Of a stretch of DNA of 64,000 nt, positions 62,916 to 64,000 are shown one piece after another (position 1 is the first letter of the stretch; every line of letters begins with the position of its first letter). The notes under the pieces are model-generated. The model worked only from the letters and a program-made list of their open reading frames with translations, was not told the DNA's origin and ran no database searches. The stretch is from Actinomycetota bacterium (GTDB taxonomy: Bacteria > Actinomycetota > Acidimicrobiia > Acidimicrobiales > Iamiaceae). A program made the translations under genes and the position numbers. The stretch is taken from the NCBI GenBank assembly GCA_019639075.1, contig JAHBSO010000002.1:62001-126000 (forward strand). Reading direction: 5' to 3'.

Positions 62916-64000
62916 TCAGGCGACGAGCGTGCCCCCGACGTAGACGTCGCGCACGGTCAGGTCGTCGGCGAGGACCACGAGGTCGGCGTGGCGGCCCTCC
63001 TCGATCGTGCCCCGGGTGCCGTCGAGCCCGAGCACCCTCGCCGGCACCGCCGACGCCATCTCGCTGGCCTCGGCCACCGTGGCACCGAGGGCCACGGCGT
63101 TGCGGAAGGCGACGTCCATCGTGAGGGTGCTCCCGGCGAGCGCGCCGTCCGAGGACAGCCGGGCGATGCCGTCGGCCACCTCGACCCGAGCGCTGCCGAG
63201 GTCGATGACGCCGTCGCCCGCACCGGCGAGGGCGATGGCGTCGGTGATCAGCGCCACCCGGCTGCTGCCCTTCGCTCCCATCGCGATGCGAGCCGTGTCG
63301 TCGTGGACGTGGTGGCCGTCGAGGATCAGCTCGGCCGTCACCCGGTCGTCGGCCAGCGCAGCGCCCACGGTGCCCGGATCGCGGTGGTGGAACGCGCCCA
63401 TGCAGTTGAAGAGGTGGGTCGCCACCGTGGCGCCGGCGTCGAACGCGGCGGCCGCGGTCTCGTGGTCGGCCCGGGTGTGGCCGACGGCGACGACCACGCC
63501 CCACTCGACGAGCCGCTCGACCGCGGCCAGGCCCCCGGACAGCTCGGGGGCCAGCGTGACCATCTGCACCGTGCCCCGTCCGGCCTCGACGAGCGCGTCG
63601 ATCGACCCGGGGTCCGGGTCCTGCATCCACTGCGGGTCCTGGGCACCGCAGGCGTCGGTGCTCAGGAACGGACCCTCCAGGTGCACGCCGGCGAGCGAGC
63701 CCGGGCTGCCGTCCGCGCACCGGTCGGCCTCGACGAGGGTGGCCAGACGCTCGACGGCGCCGACCAGCATGTCGACCGGCGCCGTCACGAGGCTGAGCAG
63801 GCTCGTGGTCGTGCCGTGCCGGCGGTGGAAGGCGACCGCCTCCGCGGCCTCGGCGGGGTCGCCGGTGGTGACGGTGTGCCCGCCGCCGCCGTGGACGTGG
63901 AGGTCGATGAAGCCGGGGACGACGACGCCACCACCGAGGTCGACGACGACATCGTGCACCTCGACGCCGGTGGGTGTGCCGGCGCCGACCTCGGTGATCA
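62916..64000 (-). CDS. nagA: N-acetylglucosamine-6-phosphate deacetylase, 5' end cut by window
   Basis: The frame is open to the window edge; about 361 residues are visible. NagA removes acetate from GlcNAc-6-phosphate during amino-sugar and wall recycling. DLHVHGGGG (metal His pair), GVHLEGPFL (metal Glu), VGHTRAD and HLFNCMGAFHHR (metal His) and ITDAIALAG (catalytic Asp) are all present. The barrel is complete at the C-terminus (GTIEEGRHADLVVL). Other nag genes would lie outside the window. Confidence 0.94.
   Translation of the reverse strand, partial: ITEVGAGTPTGVEVHDVVVDLGGGVVVPGFIDLHVHGGGGHTVTTGDPAEAAEAVAFHRRHGTTTSLLSLVTAPVDMLVGAVERLATLVEADRCADGSPGSLAGVHLEGPFLSTDACGAQDPQWMQDPDPGSIDALVEAGRGTVQMVTLAPELSGGLAAVERLVEWGVVVAVGHTRADHETAAAAFDAGATVATHLFNCMGAFHHRDPGTVGAALADDRVTAELILDGHHVHDDTARIAMGAKGSSRVALITDAIALAGAGDGVIDLGSARVEVADGIARLSSDGALAGSTLTMDVAFRNAVALGATVAEASEMASAVPARVLGLDGTRGTIEEGRHADLVVLADDLTVRDVYVGGTLVA

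Overview
The window reads as chromosome of a very GC-rich actinobacterium. Two WhiB-type proteins, a 13E12-type DUF222/HNH protein, a Zincin_2 (DUF2342) protein, a RegX3/SenX3-like two-component pair and a fused biosynthetic threonine ammonia-lyase all point there. The many lipoproteins and the LWRHPSE N-terminal motif suggest class Acidimicrobiia (Iamia/Ilumatobacter-like); this placement is inference. Coding density is very high. No stretch above 300 bp lacks a gene, and I found no tRNA, rRNA, CRISPR array, prophage or intact IS.

Layout. 1-8 kb: end of an MMPL exporter, a 13E12 HNH protein, an ApbE/PepSY/DUF2271 flavin-transfer module, an MscS channel with a His-rich mini-protein, and a double-FKBP lipoprotein. 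7.4-20 kb: hydrolase and amidohydrolase pair, two CSLREA lipoprotein paralogues, leuA behind a complete leucine attenuator, a PAP2 enzyme, a TetR regulator, pyrE, a lipase-like lipoprotein, an FMN 2-hydroxyacid oxidase, a peroxiredoxin, lipoproteins and an enoyl-CoA hydratase. 21-31 kb: aminotransferase, an ECF sigma-ogt-flavoprotein operon, a PYROXD2-like flavoprotein, a GntR regulator, ilvA, and a small membrane protein-mreB-ABC-F operon. 31-36 kb: three proteins whose usual catalytic residues appear lost (HtrA-like, SDR, Zincin_2) and an MFS transporter. 36.6-47 kb: a phosphate block on the minus strand (89-aa protein, ppk, NUDIX, pstSCAB, two phoU, kinase, regulator) with PHO-box-like repeats before pstS and pstC. 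47-54 kb: active HtrA, two WhiB proteins, TatA, formiminotransferase, a hydrolase and an ABC-transporter operon. 54-64 kb: cytochrome P450 behind a palindromic operator, a VWA protein and its MoxR-type ATPase partner separated by a GH1-like gene and two GT-C-like membrane genes, copies of an intergenic repeat family, and the end of nagA.

Gene expression. More than twenty start codons are preceded at 6-11 nt (mostly 6-8) by a TANNNT -10-like hexamer. This suggests leaderless transcripts are the normal mode here, and I used the pattern to choose several starts. Inside operons, ATGA/GTGA stop-start overlaps are common, and one gene (ABC-F) appears to use a CTG start.
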